A DNA stretch of 64,000 nucleotides from Frigoriglobus tundricola (GTDB lineage: Bacteria > Planctomycetota > Planctomycetia > Gemmatales > Gemmataceae), in contig NZ_CP053452.2 of assembly GCF_013128195.2 (NCBI RefSeq), positions 9,424,001-9,488,000 on the forward strand, given 5' to 3'. The notes below the pieces were generated by a model. The model worked only from the letters and a program-made list of their open reading frames with translations. It was not told the origin of the DNA and ran no database searches. Each line of letters starts with the position of its first letter. Positions within the stretch are counted from its first letter, which is position 1. The position numbers and the translations under genes are program-made. This document shows positions 27,704-36,756 of this stretch, piece by piece.

Positions 27704-28882
27704 ATGCGCGGCGTCGCCTTGGCTGTGGTGTGTCTTTCTGTTCCGGCCGCCGACGCGGCCGACCACCCGACGCCCAACGCGGCGCTACTATACTGGCATG
27801 CGTTCGCGGCGATGCCCGGCCCGAAGGGTTCGGGCGACAAACTCACGGAAGACGAGCAGAAGCGCGTTGACGAGTGGGAAACGGCGCCACTGGATGAGGC
27901 GACCGGCAGGGCACTCAAAAAGCACGCCGATGCGCTGGCCTACTTGCACCGCGGCGCCGCCATTGCGTACTGCCTCTGGGGTTCGCAGCTCGACCTTCGA
28001 CGCGACGGGATCGGAACCCGGTGCCCGCAGGTCGCAAGTGCCCACGGCCTCCGGCACGCGGCACTTCTGCGTGCCCGCTACCGGTTCGCGAACGGTCAGG
28101 CGCACCGAGCGGTCGATGATCTCTTCGCGCTCCTCCAGTTCGCCCGACACCTGGACGTCGGCAGTTCCCTGATCGGGGTACTGGTGGGTTTCGGGATCGA
28201 GCGCGACGTGATTCGCGTTCTTGCCTCGCACATGTGGGTCCTCGCGGCCGACGCCGACCTTCTCACCGCCACGAAAGCGAAGTGGGTCAGACTGCCTCCT
28301 GCGCGGCCAATGGTCGATGCGCTCCGGGAAGAACGGGACGGGTTCCTCGGCATGATCCGCCGTCACGCCGTACTCGACCCGAACGACCAACCGGATGACG
28401 AAATCGGGACCCCAATCGGCTTCATTCCCACACTCGGATTTCTTCTGGGCTCTGAAACCGTTCCGCAGTCGGTCGCGACCCTCTGCGACACGGTCGAGCG
28501 GCACACCGAGCGGTTGATTCAGGCCACCGCCGTGTCGCCAGAAAAAATCGCTGCCGCCGAGGAAGCGTTTTACGCCAATTGGGACAAGGACACGGCGGGC
28601 GACGATCTGATTGCCGCCGTCGTCGCGAGAACATTTCTCCCAGCTGTGGGAAACCTGCGCCGGACCGAAGCCGAAATGCAGACGCGGAGGGCCATGCTGT
28701 GTGCGGCACTGGCCGTCGCAGAAGGGGGAAGTGAGACGCTGAAAGCGAACCCCGACCCCTTCGGGAATACTCCGTTCAAGACGAGGCCAATCGGAAGCGG
28801 GTACGAAATGACTTCCGCGCTCGGGACCGTGATCGACAAACCGCTGGTGCTGCTCGTTCGAACCGCTAAATCCGGAAAGTGA
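27704..28882 (+). CDS. Secreted hypothetical protein, helical, planctomycete type
   Basis: The 392-residue protein is not recognised as a named family. It begins with a short signal peptide (MRGVALAVVCLSVPAADAA) and continues as mostly alpha-helical sequence with repeated Leu-rich helices (HGLRHAALLRARYRFANGQA, AVDDLFALLQFARHLD). This resembles secreted planctomycete proteins that carry no enzymatic signature. No catalytic motif or lipobox is evident. It starts 6 nt after the aldehyde dehydrogenase stop, with no separate promoter space. Confidence 0.7.
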   Translation: MRGVALAVVCLSVPAADAADHPTPNAALLYWHAFAAMPGPKGSGDKLTEDEQKRVDEWETAPLDEATGRALKKHADALAYLHRGAAIAYCLWGSQLDLRRDGIGTRCPQVASAHGLRHAALLRARYRFANGQAHRAVDDLFALLQFARHLDVGSSLIGVLVGFGIERDVIRVLASHMWVLAADADLLTATKAKWVRLPPARPMVDALREERDGFLGMIRRHAVLDPNDQPDDEIGTPIGFIPTLGFLLGSETVPQSVATLCDTVERHTERLIQATAVSPEKIAAAEEAFYANWDKDTAGDDLIAAVVARTFLPAVGNLRRTEAEMQTRRAMLCAALAVAEGGSETLKANPDPFGNTPFKTRPIGSGYEMTSALGTVIDKPLVLLVRTAKSGK

Positions 28883-29026
28883 ACCCACGCCCTATTCCCG
28901 GTATCGTGTGCAGAGTTTGAGAAAAACTCTACCCAACCGCGGGCGGGCGTGTTAAAGAATTAAGGTGGTGATAACGAACACTCCGATATCGCCCACTGTA
29001 GGGGCCGAAGTCTCAAGGGGCTCACC

Positions 29027-29317
29027 ATGACCCGTATGACGCGCGAACTCTCGCTCGTACTGCTCGGCTCCGGCGCGTTGACCCTGGGCTATTTCGCCTG
29101 GGACAACGAAGAGAAGATCGCCGCGGACGTCGAAAAGCAGGCCCAGAAGCGCGTCGGCGGGAACGGCACTACCCATCACGGTGGGATGCTTTTCCTCTAT
29201 CACGGCGGCGTCGGTTCGACGTCCGTGAGCGGCGGGCGCTCCCCGGCGATGGCGAGCGTCACCAAGGGCGGCTTCGGCTCCATCGGTAGCCGCGTGGGCG
29301 GCGGCTTGGGCGGCTGA
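29027..29317 (+). CDS. Small membrane-anchored Gly/Ser-rich protein
   Basis: The 96-residue protein has an N-terminal hydrophobic segment (LSLVLLGSGALTLGYFAW, residues 8-25). A short charged linker (DNEEKIAADVEKQAQKR) and a Gly/Ser-rich tail ending FGSIGSRVGGGLGG follow. The ATG at 29027 follows AAGGGG; a second ATG at 29036 is possible. It precedes the glutathionylspermidine-synthase-like gene by 128 nt. In E. coli the related ygiC gene is preceded by ygiB, whose product is also a small low-complexity membrane protein. So this may be a functional counterpart, although no homology can be claimed from sequence reading alone. Confidence 0.65.
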   Translation: MTRMTRELSLVLLGSGALTLGYFAWDNEEKIAADVEKQAQKRVGGNGTTHHGGMLFLYHGGVGSTSVSGGRSPAMASVTKGGFGSIGSRVGGGLGG

Positions 29318-29326
29318 CCTTTTTTG

Positions 29327-29408
29327 AATGACAAGTCGGAACTTCTAAGGGAAAAATGGAAGACGGCACCGCTCCCGGTGCGTGGCGTCTGTCCATTTTT
29401 CCCTTTGT
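29327..29408. repeat. Long stem-loop element before the ATP-grasp gene
   Basis: A perfect 14-bp stem (29347-29360 with 29392-29405, AAGGGAAAAATGGA and its complement) encloses a smaller GC-rich hairpin. Outer arms AATGACAA / TTGTCATT extend it with a 12-nt bulge. The AT-rich arms differ from local composition. The element ends about 40 nt before the ATP-grasp start codon, so it may be a leader structure or a mobile palindrome. Confidence 0.6.
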
Positions 29409-29445
29409 CATTTTTCTCTGTGCATTTCTTCCGATAGGGGCTGCC

Positions 29446-30588
29446 ATGCGCCGGCTCACCGTCGACCCCCGCCCCAACTGGCAGAAGCGGGTCGAGGAAC
29501 ACGGGCTCTACTACCACACCGTTCGCGACGAGCCGTACTGGGACGAGTCCGCCTGTTACCAGTTCACCAACTACGAGGTGGACCGGATCGAGGAGGCCAC
29601 ACAGGCGCTACACGACATGTGCATGGCGCTGGTCGAAGAGGTGATCGATAAGCGCATGTTCGGGCTGTTCTTCATCCCCAAGGACTTCGAAGAGTACGTC
29701 ATCCGGTCGTGGGAGTCGCGCGAGCCCTCCGTGTACGGGCGGTTCGATCTCGTGTTCGACGGGGTCGGCCCGCCCAAGATGCTGGAGTACAACGCCGACA
29801 CCCCCACGGCGCTCGTCGAGGCCGCCGTCGCCCAGTGGGTGTGGCTGAAGGACATGGACGAGCGCGGGGACCAGTTCAACAGCATCCACGAGCACCTGAT
29901 CGACGCGTGGAAGGCCCTGCTCACCCGCGACCCGGGGCCGATCCACTTCGCCGCCCTGTCCAAACAGGACTCGCCCGAGGACTACATCACCGCCCAGTAC
30001 ATGCGGGACACCGCCATCCAGGCCGGCGCGAAGACCGATTTCATCGACATCACCGACATCGGCTGGGACAAGCCGCGCCGCTGCTTCGTGGACCGGACCG
30101 GCTTCCCGATCCACCGCTGCTTCAAACTCTACCCCTGGGAGTGGATGGTGAACCCGGAGGAGGAGTTCAGCCGGTACATCCGCGGCGCCGCGGTCAAGTG
30201 GGTCGAGCCCGCGTGGAAGATGATCCTGAGTTGCAAAAGCATTCTCCCGCTCCTATATGAAAGGCACCCGAACAGCCCCTTCCTGCTCCCGGCGTCGTTC
30301 GACCCGATCCCGGACGGCAGCTACGTTAAGAAGCCGATTCACGCGCGGGAGGGGGCGAACATCGAGGTCGTGATCAACGGCCGACTCGCACTCAGCACCG
30401 ACGGGCCGTACAAGGGACCGTGCGTGTACCAGTCGCTGGCCCCGCAGCTCAAACCGCACGACGGCCGCTACCCGGTGATCGGGAGCTGGGTCGTCAACGG
30501 CGAGGCGTGCGGCATGGGCATCCGCGAGGACACCTCGCTGGTGACCGGGAACACGAGCCGGTTCGTCCCGCACCAGATGGTGGGCTGA
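29446..30588 (+). CDS. Glutathionylspermidine-synthase-family ATP-grasp ligase (YgiC/YjfC-like)
   Basis: The 380-residue protein starts at 29446 (AGGGG 6 nt upstream); the open frame before it runs through the hairpin element. It matches the C-terminal synthetase domain of glutathionylspermidine synthase. Visible segments are NWQKRVEEHGLYYHT, WDESACYQFTNYEVD, the acidic FDLVFDGVGPPKMLEYNADTPTALVEAA, DYITAQYMRD, YPWEWMVNPEEEF, the ATP-grasp lysine region YVKKPIHAREGANI and the C-terminal GSWVVNGEACGMGIREDTSLVT. The amidase domain is absent. Homologs of this length are ATP-grasp peptide ligases of uncertain substrate, so true glutathionylspermidine synthesis is not implied. Confidence 0.87.
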   Translation: MRRLTVDPRPNWQKRVEEHGLYYHTVRDEPYWDESACYQFTNYEVDRIEEATQALHDMCMALVEEVIDKRMFGLFFIPKDFEEYVIRSWESREPSVYGRFDLVFDGVGPPKMLEYNADTPTALVEAAVAQWVWLKDMDERGDQFNSIHEHLIDAWKALLTRDPGPIHFAALSKQDSPEDYITAQYMRDTAIQAGAKTDFIDITDIGWDKPRRCFVDRTGFPIHRCFKLYPWEWMVNPEEEFSRYIRGAAVKWVEPAWKMILSCKSILPLLYERHPNSPFLLPASFDPIPDGSYVKKPIHAREGANIEVVINGRLALSTDGPYKGPCVYQSLAPQLKPHDGRYPVIGSWVVNGEACGMGIREDTSLVTGNTSRFVPHQMVG

Positions 30589-30918
30589 TTCTGCGGTGGC
30601 GGCCCGGAGCGTGGTCCGCGAGCGGTGCATCGCGGCGCGTGGCGCACCGGAACCACCGCGGCACCACCGCCGGGGCGCCGCAACCGCTCGCGGCGCGAGC
30701 GCACCACACCCCGGGCCGCCACCGCTTTTCCAGAGCCGAAAGGCACCAGCCGGTCGCGAAGCCGCAAAGTCCAACAGTCGGGGGTCGAAAATTGAAAGGC
30801 GGGGAGCCCGGACGCTGCCACGGGCGGTCGGAAGGTTGTAAACTCGTCATCGTCAGTCTTCCGACTTTACGACTTTCGACTTTATGACTTTGAACTGAAA
30901 AATCAGTGGAGCCCGTCG
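30589..30918. other. 330-nt intergenic region with short tandem repeats
   Basis: No gene is apparent. The last 60 nt contain four ACTTT-cored units about 8-9 nt apart at 30862-30892 (CGACTTTACGACTTTCGACT and onward), just before the next start codon. The rest is GC-rich and featureless. Confidence 0.5.
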
Positions 30919-32454
30919 ATGTCCACCACGTTCAACTTTGAGGAACTCGACGAGGCGACTCACGACTACCTGGTCGCGGTGCGGACCCGGGACGGGCGGG
31001 GGGCGCCCGGCGTGTTCGTGGCGTCGAAGGACTCGTTGCCGGGGTGCGGCCTCATTGCCGGTCCGATCATCATCATCGGCACCCTGCTCGCGACGCTCAC
31101 GACCATGTTCGACATCGTCTACAGCGATCCGGTCCGGGTCGCGGTGCTCCAAACGGCCGGGCTGCTCCTCGGCGGGTGGCTCCTGGCCGCCGGGTTCCGC
31201 GGCTGCAAGGGGAACCGGCGGATCGCCGGCACGTGGGCGTACGTCGATCCGCTGTTCCTCTACCAGGCGTACCGCGAGCAGATCACCGTCACCGCGATCG
31301 ACGAGGTGATCGAGGCCAACTTCACGCACAACTACAACAACAACGCGTACCAGAACAGCACGGTCCTCATCCGCATGAGCGGCCACCAGGTCGCGACCGT
31401 GAGCGTCGCCAACGAGGGCCGGGCCGAGCGGATGGTGGTGTTCCTGAACTACCTCGCGTGGGCGCGCGGGCCGGAGGGCGGGGCGCGGGCCGACCTCGCC
31501 CCCGCCACCCTCGGCGGGCTGGCGCGGTACGTCGCGAAGAACGATCACGAGCCGCTCGACGCCGACAACAACATCAACTTCAACCTGATCGAGGTGGACA
31601 TCACCGCTGTGCCGGAGGAGCCGACGCGGGCGGGGCGGGCGCTGCCGTCGGTCCTCCCGTACGTGTTCATGCTCGTTTACTCCGTCGCGTGTTTCCTGTT
31701 CATGGCCTACGTCATCAACCCGCCGTTCCGCGACGACGCGGTGTATGAGGTCGTCACGAGGGAGCCGTACGTGGAGCCGCGGTTCCTCCGCGTCTACCTC
31801 GTGGACCCCCGCAACACGCGGCACCGCGACGAGGTCACCCGCCGGCTGTCGCAGTTCTATCAGGCCCCGATCGACTACGTGAGCCGAAACGCGAAGGACC
31901 CGGTGCTACGCGACGGGATGGTCAAGATCCTGGAATCGATCCGCACGGTGGACCAGCCGGTGGTGTCGATCCGGGTGACCGAGGTGAACACCCCGGCGGG
32001 CCGAGGGGCCAACAAGACGGACCGCGAACACAAGTTGCGTGCCGATTTCGCAACCGGCGTCGGTGACGAGTTCTCGAAACAACCTTGGGGCCAGCCGCTC
32101 CGGCCCCCCCAGGGGGCGGAGTTCACCGAACCGATGCCGCCACTGGGGCAGCAGATGATCGCGTTCGTCGAGCCGCCGGAGGGGGCCGAACAGGTTCACT
32201 TCGACATCACCTACACCATCGAGCCGGCCGGGACCGACGGCATGCTTCGCCTCTCGGTTGTCATGGAGATCCGCACGAGTATCGAGGACAAAAAGCCGAC
32301 CGCCAGGAGCGAGTTCACCATGTCGAACACGTTCGACGCCGAGAGCCTGGACGCTCAGGTGGCGTTGCTGAAACGGGATCTGCTGACCCGCACAGTTGGG
32401 GTCGTGAACGCTAACCCCCCTCCCGGGTTCGTGCTGCCCGGAGCGAAGTTTTAG
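30919..32454 (+). CDS. Hypothetical membrane protein with three predicted TM helices
   Basis: The 511-residue protein matches no family I recognise. A hydrophobic pair near the N-terminus (about residues 43-61 and 70-92, GLIAGPIIIIGTLLATLTTM and LQTAGLLLGGWLLAAGF) and a third helix at about 247-268 (YVFMLVYSVACFLFMAYVI) are visible. The first soluble part (about 95-240) contains a polar Asn-rich NYNNNAYQN loop. The C-terminal 230 residues are soluble and probably extracytoplasmic, with mixed alpha/beta character. It follows the ATP-grasp gene in the same direction after 330 nt. The N-terminal MSTTFNFEELDEATHDYLVAV reads well as a translated start. Confidence 0.68.
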   Translation: MSTTFNFEELDEATHDYLVAVRTRDGRGAPGVFVASKDSLPGCGLIAGPIIIIGTLLATLTTMFDIVYSDPVRVAVLQTAGLLLGGWLLAAGFRGCKGNRRIAGTWAYVDPLFLYQAYREQITVTAIDEVIEANFTHNYNNNAYQNSTVLIRMSGHQVATVSVANEGRAERMVVFLNYLAWARGPEGGARADLAPATLGGLARYVAKNDHEPLDADNNINFNLIEVDITAVPEEPTRAGRALPSVLPYVFMLVYSVACFLFMAYVINPPFRDDAVYEVVTREPYVEPRFLRVYLVDPRNTRHRDEVTRRLSQFYQAPIDYVSRNAKDPVLRDGMVKILESIRTVDQPVVSIRVTEVNTPAGRGANKTDREHKLRADFATGVGDEFSKQPWGQPLRPPQGAEFTEPMPPLGQQMIAFVEPPEGAEQVHFDITYTIEPAGTDGMLRLSVVMEIRTSIEDKKPTARSEFTMSNTFDAESLDAQVALLKRDLLTRTVGVVNANPPPGFVLPGAKF

Positions 32455-32494
32455 GAGGAGCGTCAGGGAAGGTGATCGGGATTGGGTCGCGAGG

Positions 32495-32660
32495 ACCTAC
32501 CCCCCCGGCCCCCCTCCCTAAAGGGAAGGGGGTGACGGTGCGCATGGCCTCCTCCCATTCCCCGGAGACAACGGCGTTCCGAAGGTCTCCCTCCCCTTAC
32601 CGGCCCGCGAGTCGTTCTGCTGAAAGCAACCGTGGAGAGAGCGAAGGGGGGCCGGGTATC
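32495..32660. repeat. ACCTACCCC-type GC-rich palindromic repeat
   Basis: The gap begins with ACCTACCCCCCCGG...CTCCCTAAAGGGAAGGGGGTG (32495-32533) and ends with an opposed GAAGGGGGGCCGGGTATCGGT stretch near 32643-32660. It is one of several copies in the window, here between a plus-strand and a convergent minus-strand gene. Confidence 0.6.
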
Positions 32661-32673
32661 GGTCTTCTGCTCC

Positions 32674-33390
32674 TCACCCCACGACCACGCCCACGAGTAC
32701 GTCGTACCCGGCGTGGGCGCCGACCGCGATGCCGAACCCGCGGGCCACGAACAGCACCGTGAAGTACAGCCCGGCGATGGTGCGGAACACGAAGTAGTCG
32801 GCCCGCATCGGCTCGCCGTACGGGCCGATGTGGTGGGCCGCGGCGAACGCGGCCGCGGCCGCGAACGCCGCCAGTGGGACCGAGACCGGCCAGGGGATGC
32901 GCACCGCTCCGAGCAGGAGCACCAGCCCGCCGAACAGGCCGAGCCGGAACAACACTTCTTCGTAGATGCCAGCCCCGATGAAGGTGAGTACCTGCGCCGC
33001 GGGTGCGGTCCGCACCGTGACCTGGAGCTTGATCCCCAGCCCGTCGATAATCGGCCCGAAATTGCGGCTGAACTGCCACAGGACGAGCGCGAAGATCGCG
33101 CTCTCGAACGCCATCCCGAACCACACCGTGACCGGGTCGTCCGGCCGGTCGGCCCAGCGCCACCAGCTCCAGGCGAGCATGACGCCGAGAACCACCGCGG
33201 GCGCGGCGAGCGCGTGCCCCGCTCCGAACACCTCGAACGCCCACCGCAGCCAGGCGTCGGCGCCGTTGCGCAGCCGGGCGGCCTGGTCCCCGCCCAGCCA
33301 GACCAGGCCGCCCTCGTAAGCGACCAGAAGCGGGAGCAGGAACAGGAACCCCGCCCACGGGTGTCGGGTCGAACGCAAGTACGTACTCAT
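32674..33390 (-). CDS. CPBP family intramembrane glutamic endopeptidase (CAAX-protease-like)
   Basis: The 238-residue integral membrane protein begins at 33390 (MSTYLRSTRHPWAG). Conserved motifs are GAGIYEEVLFRLGLFG (EExxxR, about residues 138-153), FAAAHHIG (about 183-190) and GFGIAVGAHAGYDVLVG (about 218-234), which form the intramembrane active site of CPBP/Rce1-type proteases. Six or so hydrophobic helices cover the chain. The substrate is unknown; relatives process peptides or prenylated proteins. It lies downstream of the catalase-like gene on the same strand, with 321 nt between. Confidence 0.87.
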   Translation of the reverse strand: MSTYLRSTRHPWAGFLFLLPLLVAYEGGLVWLGGDQAARLRNGADAWLRWAFEVFGAGHALAAPAVVLGVMLAWSWWRWADRPDDPVTVWFGMAFESAIFALVLWQFSRNFGPIIDGLGIKLQVTVRTAPAAQVLTFIGAGIYEEVLFRLGLFGGLVLLLGAVRIPWPVSVPLAAFAAAAAFAAAHHIGPYGEPMRADYFVFRTIAGLYFTVLFVARGFGIAVGAHAGYDVLVGVVVG

Positions 33391-33711
33391 GGTGAACCGG
33401 CGCCGCGTCGAGCGCTTTCGGGAAGGATGGCGCGCGCGGACCCGTTCCACATTCGATCGGGACCGCGCCGGGCACAGTTTCGGGGTAGCGTCTCACCCGC
33501 GAACCGGTTGCGGACCGACCTCATACCGCATCGTGTTACGACCAGCAAGAGCGAGGCGCGACCGGAGCGCCCCGGCACGCGCCTTCAGGTCGCCTGCGCG
33601 GTTCGAGAACGGGGTGGAGCGCGGAAGAGCGCGACTCGATCGTGATTCGTCTGGCCGTCACCTGGAGTGTGACGACCAGTCGGTGAGAACGGGACCCGCG
33701 GTCGAGACCGA
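33391..33711. other. 321-nt intergenic region without recognisable gene
   Basis: This stretch lies upstream of the CPBP gene and downstream of the catalase-like gene. It contains no coding sequence I can support, nor an obvious strong hairpin. It may hold the CPBP promoter. Confidence 0.4.
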
Positions 33712-34641
33712 TCACTTGACCGCTCGCCGCCGCCGGCCGCTCAGCAGATAGATTTCCGACCGCACCTCGGTCAACGGGTCACCGGCGGATTCGATTCCGG
33801 CCACGCGCGGAAGCGGATCGAAGATGATCTTGCGCGCCTCGGGTGCGAGTTCGTCGATCCGCTGCGTGATGGTGAGGGTTCCGAACTCGATCAGTTGGCG
33901 TGACTCCGGCCAGACGATGCTCGAATCGGTCACCTCGTCTCCCGGTTCCGCGAGTTGAACCAGAACCCGGAACCCGACGGGGCCGGTCGCCAAACGGTCC
34001 GAGAGTTCGACGGCCAGGAAGTCACTCGGCTTGGCCGCGGCCTGTTCCGGGGTCAGGAACTCGGTCCCCGCGTCGGGAAGCAGACGGAAGCGCCCGGTCC
34101 GGGTGGTTCCCGACGCGGACGTGAACCGAAACGCGGTGATGGCATAGAACGCCTGCCGCGCGAAACTGGTGGGGACCGGCTTCGGCGCCTCGACGAACGC
34201 CTTCGCCCGCGGGTGCGCGGCTAGAAACGCTGCAACGGGCGGCGGGTTCGGGGCGTCCGGTCCGCTGGCGGCCACGGCGCGGAGGAACGCCAGGAACTCC
34301 TCACCGGTGTGGACGGGGAAGCCGTTGTGCGAGTGCGCGACGATGTCCGTGTGGACGTGGTCGCCGAGGTGGAAGCGGACCGCCATCCCCTGCGGACTGG
34401 ACCCTCGCGGGTCGTTATCGGCTGCAGTGGGAACACCGGCCGAGAGCGAGAACCGCACGGTCACCGGTGTGGAGGGCCGGGTCGCGTGCGGCGCCGCCGT
34501 GAGGCCCGCGGCGGCCGGGGCCGGTGCGAACGTTCCGGAGTACATCACGCCCCGCGCGTGAGCGGGGCGGAAGCCGGGGTGAACACCACCCGACAGTTGA
34601 TCCAACACGCCGAGCAGGTCGGTAATGAGTTGCGAGGGCAT
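33712..34641 (-). CDS. Catalase-related heme peroxidase, SrpA type
   Basis: The 309-residue minimal catalase-like protein carries the heme-domain features PAHARGVMYSGTF (distal His region), VRFSLSAGVPTAADNDPRGSSPQGMAVRF, the Asn-type NGFPVHTGEEFLAFLRA, and a C-terminal R..IY proximal segment (EVRSEIYLL). This is about the size of SrpA and far shorter than classic catalases (about 480), so peroxidase activity is more likely than fast catalase turnover. No signal peptide is evident. It sits 88 nt downstream of the M28 peptidase gene on the same strand. Confidence 0.85.
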   Translation of the reverse strand: MPSQLITDLLGVLDQLSGGVHPGFRPAHARGVMYSGTFAPAPAAAGLTAAPHATRPSTPVTVRFSLSAGVPTAADNDPRGSSPQGMAVRFHLGDHVHTDIVAHSHNGFPVHTGEEFLAFLRAVAASGPDAPNPPPVAAFLAAHPRAKAFVEAPKPVPTSFARQAFYAITAFRFTSASGTTRTGRFRLLPDAGTEFLTPEQAAAKPSDFLAVELSDRLATGPVGFRVLVQLAEPGDEVTDSSIVWPESRQLIEFGTLTITQRIDELAPEARKIIFDPLPRVAGIESAGDPLTEVRSEIYLLSGRRRRAVK

Positions 34642-34729
34642 CAGGCACCCGTTGAAGAATGGAGAAACGACCCGCTCCGAGCACGAAGCGGCTCACCCGG
34701 AGCGGGAATCGGTCCCGGACGAGCCGGGG

Positions 34730-36373
34730 CTACTTCACGCCGCTCTTGACCCGCGCCGGCAGGAACTCGTCGCCGGGGTTCCACGTCGGCAGGCGGTCGG
34801 CGCCGGCCGCGGCGCGGGCCACGTCCAGGGCGAACCCGCCCAGCGTGACGAACCCCGAATAGTCCCACTCCGGGCGCACCTCGTCCTGTGGCGTGTGGTA
34901 CGCCTTGTCGTTGAACTCCTGCATGGCCTTGCGGGCGAAGTCCGCCGGCTTGCCCTTCAGTTTCATGCCGCCCCCAACGGAAAACGCCGGTACGCCCGCG
35001 CGGGCCAGTGAGAAGTGGTCCGACCGGTAGAAGATCCCCAGGTGCGCCCGTTGGTCGGGTTCGATCTCTAGGCGGTTCTTCTCCGCCGCGGCTTTGACCA
35101 GCGGCCAGGCGGTGGTCCGGTCCGCGCCGGTGACCACGACCGACTCCGGTACGCCCAGCGGCAGAATCATGTCGAAGTTGATGCCGAGCGCGGTCTTTCC
35201 CAGTGGGACGAGCGGGTGCTCCGAGTAATACTTCGACCCGAGGAGCCCCTTCTCTTCCGCGGTGACGGCCAGGAACAGCGCGGACCGCTTGGGTTTCGGC
35301 GTCTGGGCCGCCCACACGCGGGCGAGTTCGAGTAACATGGCACACCCGGTCGCGTTGTCCGCCGCCCCGTTGTAAATCGAATCCCCGACAACGGCCCGGC
35401 CCACGCCGAGGTGGTCCCAGTGGGCGGTGAACACCACCACTTCCGACTTGAGTACCGGATCGCTCCCTTCAACCGTCCCGACGACGTTGTTGCTGACGAT
35501 CTTCTCGACTTTCGTCGCGATCCGGCCCTTCAGGTTCACGCCCAGAGAGACCGCCTTGAACCCTCTCGTGTCGGCCGCCTTGAGGGCCTGATCCACGGTG
35601 AGACCGGCCCGGGCGAGCAACTTCTCGCCCCCCTTGCGCGACAGCCACCCGGCGAAGGCCAGCGCCGGCTGACCCGGATCGCGCTTGAGTTGCGCGCCGT
35701 CGAGCGGGCGGACGACGGAGTACGGGTAACCGGCCGTTTCGTTGGTGTGGATGATGAAGCACGCCTTGGCCCCGCGGCGCGTGGCCTCCTCGAACTTGAA
35801 GGTCCAGCGGCCGTAGTACGTGAGCGCCTTGCCGCCGAAGAACTTAGGGTCGTCCGAAGGCGGCTCGTTGGTGAACAGGACGACCACCTTGCCCCTCACG
35901 TCCACGCCCTTGTAGTCGTCCCAGTCGAACTCCGGGGCGGTGATGCCGTGGCCGACGAAAACGGCCTCGGCCTCGAACTCCTCGAGTTCGGTCTGCGTTT
36001 GGCTGGTGCCCGCGAACTCCTCCTCGCAGGCGATGTCGAGGACGTCCTTCCCCTTGACGACCTGGAGAGTGGATTTCGGGTCCGTGACGACCCGCACGAG
36101 CGGAACCGGTTGGAGGTAGGTGCCGCCCTTCCCGGCCGGTTTGAGGCCCGCCTTCTTGAACTCGCTCTCGAGATAGTCGATGGTGAGTTCTTCACCGCGG
36201 GTGCCGGGTCCACGCCCCTCGAGTCGGTCGCTGGCGAGGTGCGCGACGTGCGCCTTGATCCGATCGGCGGAAACCGACGGGGGCGGATCGGCCGCCCACC
36301 CCGTAACAGCGGCGCCGAGAAGCAAGGCGCCGAGTAGCGGTAAGAATCTGTAGGCCACGAGGCGTGCCCTCAT
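34730..36373 (-). CDS. Secreted M28 family zinc metallopeptidase with PA-like insert
   Basis: The 547-residue exported peptidase starts at 36373 with a signal peptide (MRARLVAYRFLPLLGALLLGAAVTGWA). Residues about 90-330 include a PA-type domain (FVGHGITAPEFDWDDYKGVDVRGKVVVLFTNEP). The catalytic M28 domain follows with the metal ligands in order: VFTAHWDHLGVG (His), YNGAADNATG (bridging Asp), LAVTAEEKGLLGS (Glu pair), GINFDMI (Asp) and AYHTPQDEV (His). It is probably an aminopeptidase acting in the periplasm or outside. Confidence 0.93.
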   Translation of the reverse strand: MRARLVAYRFLPLLGALLLGAAVTGWAADPPPSVSADRIKAHVAHLASDRLEGRGPGTRGEELTIDYLESEFKKAGLKPAGKGGTYLQPVPLVRVVTDPKSTLQVVKGKDVLDIACEEEFAGTSQTQTELEEFEAEAVFVGHGITAPEFDWDDYKGVDVRGKVVVLFTNEPPSDDPKFFGGKALTYYGRWTFKFEEATRRGAKACFIIHTNETAGYPYSVVRPLDGAQLKRDPGQPALAFAGWLSRKGGEKLLARAGLTVDQALKAADTRGFKAVSLGVNLKGRIATKVEKIVSNNVVGTVEGSDPVLKSEVVVFTAHWDHLGVGRAVVGDSIYNGAADNATGCAMLLELARVWAAQTPKPKRSALFLAVTAEEKGLLGSKYYSEHPLVPLGKTALGINFDMILPLGVPESVVVTGADRTTAWPLVKAAAEKNRLEIEPDQRAHLGIFYRSDHFSLARAGVPAFSVGGGMKLKGKPADFARKAMQEFNDKAYHTPQDEVRPEWDYSGFVTLGGFALDVARAAAGADRLPTWNPGDEFLPARVKSGVK

Positions 36374-36510
36374 CGCGTGTGTTGGGAGCGGAGAGGTCGC
36401 TCTCGGGTCCATTATGTAGAAATGCGGGCGACCGGCTCGACACCGGTACCCAGCGAGCGGCGCGGCGTGAGCCCGCCGGTGGTCGCTGATGAGAAGCAGC
36501 AGATGAAGAA

Positions 36511-36660
36511 AAGGCCGTCTTCACCACAGAGACACAGAGAGCACAGAGAAAAGAAAAGACGGGAGAAAACAGCTCTCATTGAACGGCATTTTCGACTTCG
36601 GTCTGCCTCGGTCTTGATCTTCTCTCTGTGCCCTCTGTGCCTCTGTGGTGAATTCGCCTT
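36511..36660. repeat. CACAGAG-type palindromic repeat, copy 1
   Basis: A 150-nt imperfect palindrome. The left arm TTCACCACAGAGACACAGAG and the right arm CCCTCTGTGCCTCTGTGGTG pair over about 35 nt. The central part (ACGGCATTTTCGACTTCGGT...) is closely matched by the second copy at 62326-62485. It lies between the M28 peptidase and the IS66-type transposase. Confidence 0.75.
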
Positions 36661-36756
36661 CTTCTTCGAGTTGCGCTCGATTGAGTTGTGGCACACCGGG
36701 TACTTGATTAGCGCGTCGTTCGGACTGCTCGACGCCCCGGTCACTACGATGTCGTC

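Noticed and set aside
30862-30892. CRISPR-like short repeats
   Set aside because: Only four ACTTT-cored units spaced 8-9 nt with no spacers; this is simple tandem repetition.
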